Origin: UBA2450 sp045226015
Lineage (GTDB): Bacteria; Bacillota_I; Bacilli_A; RFN20; CAG-826
Length of the DNA: 64,000 nucleotides
Assembly (NCBI GenBank): GCA_045226015.1
Contig: JBGVBY010000013.1
Location: forward strand, 1 to 64,000
Direction of reading: 5' to 3'
Positions 33,632-41,299 of the stretch are shown in pieces (the stretch's first letter is position 1; each line of letters begins with the position of its first letter). The position numbers and the translations under genes were made by a program. Below the pieces are notes generated by a model. It made no database searches, was not told the DNA's origin, and was given only the letters and a program-made list of their open reading frames with translations.

Positions 33632-34531
33632 ATGGCACTAACACCTACCACTGGAAACATTAAAGCTCCAGTAAAAGTTAATGGAAAGCAAGAATCCGTG
33701 AGCGCCTACCTTAATGGCAAAATCGGAAGTGCATTAGTTTCTAATGCTATTAGTGATAAGAACAAAGCATCACGCTTTATCACATCACTCATCACATTAT
33801 GCAGTATGAATCCAGACTTGCAAGAATGCGACCGTGCAACACTTGTAAGCGCTGCGCTCAATGCCGAGACACTCGGATTACCACTCAACAATCAAATGGG
33901 ATTCGGTTATGTCTTACCATACAAAGATAAGAAAAATAACCGTACAGTGGCACAATTCCAAGTCGGCTGGAGAGGAATTATCCAATTGATGATTCGTTCC
34001 GGTCAAATGAAGAAGATCCACGTTATCGAAGTTAGAGAAGGTGAACTCGTTAAATTCAATCCAATTCTCAATGACTTTGAATTCAGTTATCTCTCCAACG
34101 AAGAAGAAAGAGCAAAAGCGCCAGTTATTGGTTATTACTGTTTCTTCGAAACCACAAACGGTTATGTCCAAGAACTCTACTGGACAAGAGAGAAAATGGA
34201 ACTTCACGCGAAGACATACTCTCCTGGCTATGCAAGCGACCTCGCAAAAGGCACTGCATACACATTCTGGTCTAAAGACTTTGATGGAATGGCTAAGAAA
34301 ACAATGCTTAAGCAAATCTCCAAGTTTGCTCCAATGTCAGTCGACTTAGTTAGAGCTATCGAATCTGACCAAGCAGTCATTAACGAAGACGGAACTTATG
34401 ACTACGTTGACGGAAATGACAATGCTGATGTTCTCAATGTTGATGAGGACGGAGTTGTTGAGGCGAAGGTTGAACCTAAAGTAGAAGAATCTACTAAAGA
34501 AGATGACCTCGCAGCAGAACTCAATAAATAG
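33632..34531 (+). CDS. recT: RecT-family single-strand annealing protein
   Basis: A 299-aa annealing protein. The RecT core contains CDRATLVSAALNAETLGLPL near residue 69, QVGWRGIIQLMIRSGQ near residue 110, VIEVREGE near residue 130 and AYTFWSKDFDGMAKKTMLKQI near residue 209. A long acidic C-terminal tail (about residues 250-299) is typical and may contact SSB. It works with the YqaJ exonuclease two genes upstream. Confidence 0.95.
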   Translation: MALTPTTGNIKAPVKVNGKQESVSAYLNGKIGSALVSNAISDKNKASRFITSLITLCSMNPDLQECDRATLVSAALNAETLGLPLNNQMGFGYVLPYKDKKNNRTVAQFQVGWRGIIQLMIRSGQMKKIHVIEVREGELVKFNPILNDFEFSYLSNEEERAKAPVIGYYCFFETTNGYVQELYWTREKMELHAKTYSPGYASDLAKGTAYTFWSKDFDGMAKKTMLKQISKFAPMSVDLVRAIESDQAVINEDGTYDYVDGNDNADVLNVDEDGVVEAKVEPKVEESTKEDDLAAELNK

Positions 34532-34653
34532 GTCTCAACAATAAGTGACGTAAGATAGCGCATTTCTTACCCTCCTGTTGCTGAATACATTAGCCAAGTG
34601 AGGCGATAACACTTGTAAATAAACACCAATGCCATTTGGCGGAAAGGAAAAAT

Positions 34654-35052
34654 ATGGCAAACAGAAGATTATTCTCACGAACAGTTGCTCGCTCTGATGC
34701 ATTCCTGGACATGCCTCTAACTACTCAAGCACTCTACTTCCACTTAGGACTAGAAGCTGATGATGACGGATTCTGTTCAGCACCAAAGACAATCGCAAGA
34801 CTTATCGGAGCCAATCAAAACGATTACGACTTATTAGTGGCTAAAGGATTCTTAATCCAATTCGATGATGGCGTTGTTGTCATTAAACACTGGTTGATAA
34901 ATAACACCGTTAGAAAAGACCGTTATAAACCAACTGAATATCTCGAACATAAGAAAGACCTCTATGTGAAAGATAACCAAGCATACACACTTGATCCAGA
35001 AAAAGGTCACAAACTCATCGAACAAAATGTAGTTGATGATGACCCATTCTAG
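34654..35052 (+). CDS. Replisome organizer N-terminal domain protein
   Basis: A 132-aa protein matching only the N-terminal winged-helix part of phage replisome organizers (ALYFHLGLEADDDGFCSAPKTIARLIGANQNDYDLLVAKGFLI). Full-length versions have a linker and a DnaD-like C-terminus. Here the frame stops, an iteron-rich non-coding stretch follows, and the next gene may supply the second half. It should bind the origin just downstream. AAGGA lies 6 nt before the ATG. Confidence 0.75.
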   Translation: MANRRLFSRTVARSDAFLDMPLTTQALYFHLGLEADDDGFCSAPKTIARLIGANQNDYDLLVAKGFLIQFDDGVVVIKHWLINNTVRKDRYKPTEYLEHKKDLYVKDNQAYTLDPEKGHKLIEQNVVDDDPF

Positions 35053-35055
35053 TGT

Positions 35056-35148
35056 TGGTTGCCAAATGGTATACCAATGGTTGCCAAATGGTAAACCCAA
35101 GTTAAGTTAAGTAAAGATAAGTTAAGTGAACGTAAGTGAAGTTAAGTT
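35056..35148. repeat. Candidate prophage replication origin (iterons)
   Basis: Two copies of TGGTTGCCAAATGGTA start at 35056 and 35078 (22-bp period). They are followed by ten AAGTT-like pentamers in unbroken 5-bp register (35099-35148: AAGTT, AAGTT, AAGTA, AAGAT, AAGTT, AAGTG, AACGT, AAGTG, AAGTT, AAGTT). An AT-rich stretch comes next. The site lies directly after the replisome organizer gene, where phage origins commonly sit. Three-frame reading shows stops, so it is not coding. Confidence 0.6.
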
Positions 35149-35266
35149 ATCTATAAATAACATAATTATCTAAATATTCATTGTCAGTCAAAATGAAGAA
35201 CCCGTACATACGTGTATTAGTAGTTCTAGTCATATATAAGTCTGATGATTACATAGAAAGGAAGTT

Positions 35267-35842
35267 ATGGAACTCAAACAAGAATATACATACTTATCCA
35301 AAACTGTCATCGACATCATAAATGGACTGATTAAGGACTTGACTGACTTTGGCGAAGACAAATTCCTTAATTGGTTAATTGAAAAAAATATTGAAAGCAA
35401 GAATAATCCTTCGGCTTATGTAAGGTCTTGTTTCAAAAAAGAGCTTGAGTCAGGAAGATTCAAAACTGATGAAGAAGAGTTAAGTGATACAGAAAACATA
35501 TGTCTATCAATGCAACCGTTCTATAACGCTATGCATGACATAGGCATTAAAGAGTTAGGTGATTCTACATTCTTTGCAGAAGAAGCCAACCTGTACGTAC
35601 TCAAGCACAAGATTCTCCCGATTGATGAATTAAGGGAATTGAATCACAAAATAGTCCAATACATGAAAGAAATGGACAATCCTCAAGCTGAAGACTACTG
35701 CAAATTATTCCGTAAGTCTAAAGCACTGAGAGACAAAGTTGACTGGGAAGAAGTTGATCGCCTAGCCGACAAAGACAAAAAAGAATGGGAAGAACTGATG
35801 AAGTTCTTTGAAGAAAGAGAGGTAAACCCTTATGAAGATTGA
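35267..35842 (+). CDS. Probable second half of the replication initiator (191 aa)
   Basis: A 191-aa acidic helical protein with FGEDKFLNWLIEKNIESKNNPSAYVRSCFKKELESGRF near residue 29. This is a DnaD/replication-protein-like pattern often at the C-terminus of phage initiators. It has its own GGAAG Shine-Dalgarno. The split from the N-terminal half by the iteron region suggests a two-gene version of the usual single protein. The family call is tentative. Confidence 0.5.
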   Translation: MELKQEYTYLSKTVIDIINGLIKDLTDFGEDKFLNWLIEKNIESKNNPSAYVRSCFKKELESGRFKTDEEELSDTENICLSMQPFYNAMHDIGIKELGDSTFFAEEANLYVLKHKILPIDELRELNHKIVQYMKEMDNPQAEDYCKLFRKSKALRDKVDWEEVDRLADKDKKEWEELMKFFEEREVNPYED

Positions 35843-36002
35843 AGCAATTATCTTAATTATCGTTGTTGGAGTGTTGTTCATATTAGCACTCACATATTCA
35901 ATCATCGTATCCGTTCAAATCCATAACGCGAAGAAACGCGCTGAACAAGAATTAGAACAAATGGACTTCTCACAACCAATCAAAGTCGAAAGAGAAGAAT
36001 AA
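35832..36002 (+). CDS. Small phage membrane protein (56 aa)
   Basis: A 56-codon frame overlapping the end of the previous gene by 11 nt. One membrane span (about residues 4-26, AIILIIVVGVLFILALTYSI) is followed by a charged cytoplasmic tail ending VEREE. Function unknown. Translation is probably coupled to the upstream gene. Confidence 0.6.
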   Translation: MKIEAIILIIVVGVLFILALTYSIIVSVQIHNAKKRAEQELEQMDFSQPIKVEREE

Positions 36003-36033
36003 CCGCCGCAATCGGTTGAAAGGAACGACTAAC

Positions 36034-36669
36034 ATGGCAGAAGAAGAAAAGAAAGCCACCGAGGTAGAAGAACAACCTTCTGAACTTACACCTCGTCAGT
36101 GGTGGCTATACCGCTTAATAAAGGCGTGTAGCGAACAAGACAAAAAGTTATCAATCAAGGAAATTGTTGAATATCAAAGCAGGTACTTTGAAGCCAAGAA
36201 GTTAACTTATAGTGACCTCTACCAATTCAAAGAAACTGAAGGCAATCACTCAAATTGCCCTGCGATATACGATGATGTCCACACAATAAACGAATGTGAC
36301 CGAATAGATAAGATTGTTTGTTTCAAGAATAACCAATTCTATATCGGCACTGAGCGCGAGAACATTGAATATCACAATAAGTTGATGCACAACGTATGCC
36401 GCGACTCACACAAATGCAAAATCATTAGAGACAAAATCTCTGAAGATGGTCAAATGAAACTCTTTACATACGACCTAGTTGAGGTTGAAAAATCCAAAGG
36501 TCGCGACTATCACGAGGCATTCATTAAAAACGAATCAATGATTAAAGAAATTGAGAAGCTCGAAAAGATGGTTGAAGACCTTAAACAAAAATTAACGCTC
36601 CAAAAGAACGAATCCAAAATGTGGAAAGAGCGTTATGAATACCTGAAAGGTGGTGCGAACAATGGCTAA
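36034..36669 (+). CDS. Unknown phage protein with C-terminal coiled coil (211 aa)
   Basis: The N-terminal part (LTPRQWWLYRLIKACSEQDKKLSIKEIV) looks like a winged-helix-type domain, with several Cys and His in the middle (NHSNCPAIYDDVHTINEC). The last 60 residues form a coiled coil (IKEIEKLEKMVEDLKQKLTL). The ATG at 36034 with AAAGGA upstream is preferred over a TTG 6 codons earlier. No family recognised. Confidence 0.55.
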   Translation: MAEEEKKATEVEEQPSELTPRQWWLYRLIKACSEQDKKLSIKEIVEYQSRYFEAKKLTYSDLYQFKETEGNHSNCPAIYDDVHTINECDRIDKIVCFKNNQFYIGTERENIEYHNKLMHNVCRDSHKCKIIRDKISEDGQMKLFTYDLVEVEKSKGRDYHEAFIKNESMIKEIEKLEKMVEDLKQKLTLQKNESKMWKERYEYLKGGANNG

Positions 36670-36835
36670 TTTCAAATCAAATGACCGAGTTCTTGTCACC
36701 TTAATAGATAAAGACGGAAAAGTTATTGAGAAACGACTTGTCAAAATGTCAATGATCAAGGTTGCATCATTATTCGATATCAAAAGCAACTTAGATCACG
36801 GAGACAAAATCATAGTGGAAAGCGAGGAACTATAA
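36662..36835 (+). CDS. Small phage protein (57 aa)
   Basis: A 57-aa protein (MANFKSNDRVLVTLIDKDGK...) with beta-strand-like character, overlapping the previous gene by 8 nt. AAAGGTGG precedes the ATG. Unknown function. Confidence 0.5.
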   Translation: MANFKSNDRVLVTLIDKDGKVIEKRLVKMSMIKVASLFDIKSNLDHGDKIIVESEEL

Positions 36836-36836
36836 A

Positions 36837-37400
36837 ATGGCTGAAATCAAATTAGACCTGAATATGGATCCAGTTGAAAGACTGACAAAAGAAATTGAAG
36901 TTGAAACTGATTCCATCTCAATTAGAATCGGACAATTCTTACTTGAAAAGTTCGCGTCTGATGAATCACTCAAGAACGCATACCTAGAGCGCAAAGTCAC
37001 GCTTGCTGATGTAAGCAAGTATGTGTACACAAGAGCAGAAGATAAAGCTAAAGATTCCTCTAACTCAAGTGCTATTGCAATTAGCGATGAAGAAGTATTC
37101 GGATGGGTTATCCACTTTGTACAAGACGGTGAAGATAAAGATGTTGAAGCACTTAGAACTGGTGCTAACTCAATTACCTTAACCAAAGAAGAAGAGGCTG
37201 ACCTTAGAGCAAAGGCTATGGAAGAGTTCAAACAAAAAGAACTAGAACGTCTTGAAGAAGAAAGACTCGCTAAAGAGAGAGCTGAAAAAGAAGCTGCTGA
37301 AAAAGCGGAGAAGGCTCGACTTAAAAAAATCGAAGAAGAGGAACGTAAGAGAAAGGAGAGCGGACAAATCAGTTTGTTCGACGACTTCAATGAAGAGTAA
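36837..37400 (+). CDS. PcfK-like protein
   Basis: A 187-aa protein with a globular N-terminal part (about 115 residues), a highly charged Glu/Lys/Arg helix (about 120-175) and a C-terminal GQISLFDDF. QISLF fits the consensus beta-clamp-binding pentapeptide. PcfK-like proteins are encoded next to PcfJ on plasmids, conjugative elements and phages. The adjacent gene is PcfJ-like, supporting the call. Confidence 0.75.
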   Translation: MAEIKLDLNMDPVERLTKEIEVETDSISIRIGQFLLEKFASDESLKNAYLERKVTLADVSKYVYTRAEDKAKDSSNSSAIAISDEEVFGWVIHFVQDGEDKDVEALRTGANSITLTKEEEADLRAKAMEEFKQKELERLEEERLAKERAEKEAAEKAEKARLKKIEEEERKRKESGQISLFDDFNEE

Positions 37401-38673
37401 TAACATTTACGACTTTGTCAGTCATCTCCAAAGAGCGTCAAGAACTATTTATGTCAGAACGTTAGATGTCGATGACGAAGAAGGCATTGAGATTACTACT
37501 TGGGCAGTTCGATTCAATAAGAAAGATGCTGAACCTAAATTCAAGAAAGCATTTATTCAAAGCGAAACTCGAACTCGAATGAATAGTGACTTCTACTTTG
37601 CTCCTCAATGTGGCTGGCGAGTTATCTGGGAAAGAAAATACAGCGCTTATTTTGGTGAAGTTCATCCAGAAGATACTCTTTACGAAGGCGATTACAAAGT
37701 GCCACATCCGTGGTGTGAATACCTATTCGACATAGATAACGTTCACGAGTTGATTCCAGAAACTAAATACTTCAAAGACTTGCCTTTAGAAAGTTTGATC
37801 GAATTCATCCAAAAGTGGAGAAAGAACAAAGAAATCGAATTCATTTATAAAAATGACAAGACTCAACACCTTTGGAGCGATACTCGAATCTTCAAGCTCA
37901 CTAAGGAAAAGCAAAAGAAAGTTCTTCCTTTGCTCAAGCAGGGATACTCGCTCAATGATGCTCTCGGAATCCTTAAATATGGTTCAGAGCAAGCGATGAT
38001 ATTTCAAAGAAAGTGCCAAGAAACTAAAAAAGTGCTTAAGAAACACAAATTCTCGAAAGAACTCGTTGAAGATATCACTCGCTACTTAATTAAACAATCA
38101 GCTGATGTTTGGACTTATGAAGACTATCTCAACGATTGCAAATACTTCAAACGAAGATTAACTGCTCGTGGTTGCCTATTTCCAAGAGATTTCAAATCCG
38201 CTCACGATAATCTAGCTCGAATGGTTAGAGAAGAAGAACGCTTGAAATGGGAAAGACAAGAGGCAAAACGCGAAGCCCACGAACAAATGATCCTCGGAAA
38301 GTTTGAAAAGAAATCGTTGGAACTCGCGAATCTATTAAAAGACTTCCTGGGAATTAGTAAAGAGAATCTAACAATCTTTCTTCCAATGACTAAAAAAGAC
38401 CTAATTGACATAGGTGAAAAGTTAGAAATCTGTGTTGGTGGTGCTGGTTACGACTTAAAAGTTATTAACGGAACTTCCATCATCATTGCAGTTTATATGG
38501 ATGACCAACCGCTTGAATGCTGTGAATTAAGGCATAAAAGAGGTGGTGGTCTCCGAATAGAACAATTACGTGGTGCCAATAACCAAGACAGTGAAAGGCA
38601 TCAAGAGTGCAAAGAATTAGTAGACACATTCATTCACGCTTACTCAAGCACTCAAACAATGGCACGAGCCTAG
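37390..38673 (+). CDS. PcfJ-like protein
   Basis: A 427-aa protein overlapping PcfK by 11 nt. The N-terminal beta-rich part, the helical middle (FIQKWRKNKEIEFIYK) and the C-terminal ILPxTxxDLxxxGxxLxxCVGGxGY-like segment (IFLPMTKKDLIDIGEKLEICVGGAGY near residue 325) match PcfJ. Its role is unknown, although PcfJ/PcfK are often linked to replication of mobile elements. The ATG at 37390 is chosen over an earlier frame start inside pcfK. Confidence 0.75.
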   Translation: MKSNNIYDFVSHLQRASRTIYVRTLDVDDEEGIEITTWAVRFNKKDAEPKFKKAFIQSETRTRMNSDFYFAPQCGWRVIWERKYSAYFGEVHPEDTLYEGDYKVPHPWCEYLFDIDNVHELIPETKYFKDLPLESLIEFIQKWRKNKEIEFIYKNDKTQHLWSDTRIFKLTKEKQKKVLPLLKQGYSLNDALGILKYGSEQAMIFQRKCQETKKVLKKHKFSKELVEDITRYLIKQSADVWTYEDYLNDCKYFKRRLTARGCLFPRDFKSAHDNLARMVREEERLKWERQEAKREAHEQMILGKFEKKSLELANLLKDFLGISKENLTIFLPMTKKDLIDIGEKLEICVGGAGYDLKVINGTSIIIAVYMDDQPLECCELRHKRGGGLRIEQLRGANNQDSERHQECKELVDTFIHAYSSTQTMARA

Positions 38674-38686
38674 AAAGGAGCCAATT

Positions 38687-39349
38687 ATGGCAGAAAAATT
38701 AACAATCAAAATGGTTAACACGAAAGTTGACCAACTAGCAAGTAAGGTATCTGAACTCGCAGTTGCGATGAGAGGATATCTTGATGCAAAAGCACAAAAC
38801 AAAGAAGCAAAAGAAAATCCAACAAAACCAGTTCCAAGAGACTTCACAAAGCCTGAATGGAGAACATTCCATTTCAAAGATGGCGATAAAGAAGTGGCTT
38901 GCGCTGATGAAAACGGAGTCTTGGTGTTCCGTGATGCAATATTTGAAGCACCATTTGATGACAAAGACGATTGGAGAAAGTGCACAAACGTTTATGAAAA
39001 CTGCACATTAAAGAAACTCCTTGAAGAATGGTATGAGAAGAATGCTCCACAGGTCTTAAAGGACAATTACACGGTTGACCTATTAAATGACTACGAGATA
39101 TTCGATCCTGACCAAATGTCTGAAGAATATAGAGTTGGAAAACAACTTGCTATGTTCAAAGACTGGCATAACCGCATTAAAGGTCTCGTTGGCGAAAGAT
39201 ACTCTACTTGGTGGTGGACTAAGACCGCCTATCGTGGCGACGTCTCCTATGCGATCAGTGTCCACACGTCAGGTACCCGTTCCAACAGCTACGCCGACCC
39301 CTCTTATGGCGTCGTCCCCTGCTTGAGACCAATTGAGCGCAGCGAGTAA
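38687..39349 (+). CDS. DGR target protein 1 (remote variable protein, VP1)
   Basis: A 220-aa protein. N-terminal helix or coiled coil (about residues 5-45), a linker rich in Lys/Pro, then a C-terminal lectin-fold-like domain (about 55-220). The latter carries WKD-like and TWWWTKTAYRGD elements and ends GVVPCLRPIERSE. Codons 180-211 are the variable repeat VR1, matching the DGR template at 54218-54313 but with changes at template A positions. There is no signal peptide. It lies in the early replication module, plus strand, 15 kb from the retroelement and opposite in direction. GGAG precedes the ATG. What it binds is unknown. Confidence 0.85.
   Translation: MAEKLTIKMVNTKVDQLASKVSELAVAMRGYLDAKAQNKEAKENPTKPVPRDFTKPEWRTFHFKDGDKEVACADENGVLVFRDAIFEAPFDDKDDWRKCTNVYENCTLKKLLEEWYEKNAPQVLKDNYTVDLLNDYEIFDPDQMSEEYRVGKQLAMFKDWHNRIKGLVGERYSTWWWTKTAYRGDVSYAISVHTSGTRSNSYADPSYGVVPCLRPIERSE
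39224..39319 (+). repeat. DGR variable repeat 1 (VR1)
   Basis: 96 bp aligning without gaps to the TR. There are 17 differences: 16 at template adenines and one T-to-C (codon 203, GCT to GCC). The 3' end shares GGCGTCGTCCCCTG with the TR (initiation of mutagenic homology). Thirteen of the 14 AAY codons of the template are altered. Confidence 0.93.
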
Positions 39350-39351
39350 TT

Positions 39352-39367
39352 ACAATCGATAGATTGT
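39352..39367 (+). repeat. GATA-loop hairpin downstream of VR1
   Basis: ACAATC-GATA-GATTGT: perfect 6-bp stem and GATA tetraloop, 2 nt after the stop codon of VP1 and 32 nt after VR1. The two hairpins after VR2 have the same stem length and loop but different stem sequences. Confidence 0.8.
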
Positions 39368-39376
39368 CGGACATTT

Positions 39377-39577
39377 ATGTCATTCGTAGGTGGTCTCAGT
39401 CATCTAAAGGAAGATGACAAACAAGAAATACTTTCCGAGATTAAATTCTTTCTTTCAAGCAAAGGATTTATCGATGGAATAGCACTATATGAAAGATTCG
39501 AAAGTGTACTTGGAACTAAAGGCGAATTATCCGCGGAGGAGATTCGCCAGTTCCGAGAGAATAGGAGAAGAAGATGA
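39377..39577 (+). CDS. Small phage protein (66 aa)
   Basis: A 66-aa protein with an arginine-rich end (FRENRRRR), starting 9 nt after the GATA-loop hairpin and lacking a clear Shine-Dalgarno. It overlaps the next start by 4 nt. Unknown function. Confidence 0.5.
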   Translation: MSFVGGLSHLKEDDKQEILSEIKFFLSSKGFIDGIALYERFESVLGTKGELSAEEIRQFRENRRRR

Positions 39578-39864
39578 AAAACTACATTCACTTAGATGGT
39601 CAAGACATTGATTTGGACATCATTAGTTCAACCCAAGACTTAGACAAAATCACAGATGCTTGTATTCGTATTATGGGTGCTGTGCTTGCTATAGGCACAA
39701 GCGGCATCAAAGAAGACAACAAACGTGTTGAGTTCATTATGAATCAAGCTGGCAAAATTGGCGGTGGTATGGCGAGACAATCATTAACGATTATCGCTAA
39801 CGAAAAGGCTTTGAGTGAAGAACCAAAGCCAGAAGAAGTAGTTGAGGACAACGCAAATGCTTAA
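39574..39864 (+). CDS. Small phage protein (96 aa)
   Basis: A 96-aa protein with an acidic tail (SEEPKPEEVVEDNANA). The middle segment RIMGAVLAIGTSGIKEDNKRVEFIMNQAG is helical. Not recognised. AGGAG lies upstream and the end overlaps the SSB-like gene by 8 nt, so it belongs to the replication operon. Confidence 0.55.
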   Translation: MKNYIHLDGQDIDLDIISSTQDLDKITDACIRIMGAVLAIGTSGIKEDNKRVEFIMNQAGKIGGGMARQSLTIIANEKALSEEPKPEEVVEDNANA

Positions 39865-40264
39865 CAACTACACCATAACAATTGGTTTTATGCTCAAAGA
39901 ACCTGAGCTTGAAGAAAACGAGAGTAAAGAGAAAGTCTGCATCTTCTCTCTTGTCACTCAAGATCACGGAAAAACTAAAGAAGTTCCGTGTATGGCGACC
40001 GGTAAGACATGCGACACATTGCTTGTATACGGTCAAAAAGGCTCGTTTTGGGCTGTTGGAGGCATTTTCTATGAGTTTGTGGCTGATAACTCAAAAAAGA
40101 AAAAAACAACGCTCAAATGCCTTGAAATTGAATTACTGAAAAAACCGGAAGTTCCTGGCATTGGCATTGAAGAATTCGTTGGTAAGTATGCACCTAAAGA
40201 AATTATCAAGCGCGCAAGAGAAAGAAGAGAAAAGAACAATGCTACTGAAAAAACAAGTTCTTGA
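39857..40264 (+). CDS. OB-fold, SSB-like phage protein
   Basis: A 135-aa protein with the strand pattern of an OB fold (NNYTITIGFMLKEPEL, VCIFSLVTQDHGKTKEVPCMATGK, SFWAVGGIFYEF, TTLKCLEIELL). It resembles divergent single-stranded DNA-binding proteins. A place near recT and rusA supports that role. There is no aromatic-acidic SSB tail. Tentative. Confidence 0.5.
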   Translation: MLNNYTITIGFMLKEPELEENESKEKVCIFSLVTQDHGKTKEVPCMATGKTCDTLLVYGQKGSFWAVGGIFYEFVADNSKKKKTTLKCLEIELLKKPEVPGIGIEEFVGKYAPKEIIKRARERREKNNATEKTSS

Positions 40265-40433
40265 TGGCGTTGCGCTATCTTCAGAAGAAATCAACGAAAT
40301 GATGGAAATGCTTAAAGAAGGCAAATACTACTTCTATGAAGTTCTCGAATACTACGGAATTAGTTATTACGAGTTCAAATGTTATAAGAAAGTCTACGAA
40401 GGGAAGGACAAATTATATGAAAACATCAATTAA
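40239..40433 (+). CDS. Small phage protein (64 aa)
   Basis: A 64-aa acidic, helical protein (MLLKKQVLDGVALSSEEI...) overlapping both neighbours. The YYGISYYEFKCYKKVYEGK end suggests a short helix-turn-helix-like unit. Unknown function. Confidence 0.5.
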   Translation: MLLKKQVLDGVALSSEEINEMMEMLKEGKYYFYEVLEYYGISYYEFKCYKKVYEGKDKLYENIN

Positions 40434-40890
40434 ATTCACAATTCCAGGCGAACCATTTGGAAAGCAAAACCTTAGACCTAAAATCGTTTGTGGACATGCT
40501 AGAGCATACTCACCTAAAGAAAACAATATGTATATGGATCGCATTATTGGAATCTTAAACCAAAACATGGTATTCACTGAACCATTTATCTTTCCTAAAG
40601 GAACATCGGTGGCAATTACAATAACTGCCTTCTTCAAAATTCCTGATGGTAATTACAAGTATTACAAGAGTGAAAAACGTTCGCGTTATAACCAAGAAGG
40701 ACAAGATATGCTTGCTGGAAAGATTAGACCAACCAAAAAACCTGATTGTGACAATATCAGTAAAGTCATATGCGATGCCATCTCTCATCAAGGTCGTGTT
40801 TGGTACGACGACAACCAAGTTGTTGTTGACCTAATTATGAAATACTATGACACGAATCCACGAGTGGAAGTCATGATCGAGGAAATCTGA
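40417..40890 (+). CDS. rusA: RusA-family Holliday junction resolvase
   Basis: A 157-aa endonuclease that resolves recombination intermediates. FTIPGEPFGKQNLRPK is the N-terminal signature. KPDCDNISKVICDAI with VWYDDNQVV near residue 122 supplies the catalytic Asp residues. The ATG at 40417 with GGAAGGA upstream is chosen over earlier in-frame codons that lack similarity. Confidence 0.92.
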   Translation: MKTSIKFTIPGEPFGKQNLRPKIVCGHARAYSPKENNMYMDRIIGILNQNMVFTEPFIFPKGTSVAITITAFFKIPDGNYKYYKSEKRSRYNQEGQDMLAGKIRPTKKPDCDNISKVICDAISHQGRVWYDDNQVVVDLIMKYYDTNPRVEVMIEEI

Positions 40891-40891
40891 T

Positions 40892-41299
40892 ATGCAAAAG
40901 TGGATAGGTGTAGGGAAGATTGATGGCGAGCCAATGAAAGTCCAATATGGCAATCAAGAATGTTTGTTAATTTGGATTTGTTGCCCTCGCAGTTGGTCTC
41001 CAAAGAATGAAGATAACATTCCGGTTATGTTCATCGGCAAACGAAAAAAAGCGCTTGAGCAAGCAGGCATAGATAAGTTCGATGGCACTCTTGTGTATGT
41101 GATTGGTGAAATCAGCTCACGAATCAAAATCATCGAACCGAAAGCAGTTAGCATTGGAGTTTGCGTATTCGCTACTTCAATCACATTCTGGGATACAAAG
41201 AGTATCTTGGATAAAACTAAATGTAGAGTAAATAACGAAGTCATATTTGACACATCCGGCATGGAAGAAATAGAGGTGATGATTGATGAAAAAGTTTAG
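40892..41299 (+). CDS. Unknown phage protein (135 aa)
   Basis: A 135-aa protein beginning MQKWIGVGKIDGEPMKVQ, with beta-strand-rich character that could be another OB fold. It lies right after rusA with GAGGA upstream. Not recognised. Confidence 0.5.
   Translation: MQKWIGVGKIDGEPMKVQYGNQECLLIWICCPRSWSPKNEDNIPVMFIGKRKKALEQAGIDKFDGTLVYVIGEISSRIKIIEPKAVSIGVCVFATSITFWDTKSILDKTKCRVNNEVIFDTSGMEEIEVMIDEKV

Noticed and set aside
35056..35148. Repeats as a CRISPR array
   Set aside because: Units of 5 or 16 bp without spacers of constant length and no cas genes nearby; no CRISPR array was seen anywhere in the window.
35053..35266. A frameshifted continuation of the replisome organizer gene across the repeats
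   Set aside because: All three forward frames have early stops in this stretch, so it is treated as a non-coding origin.
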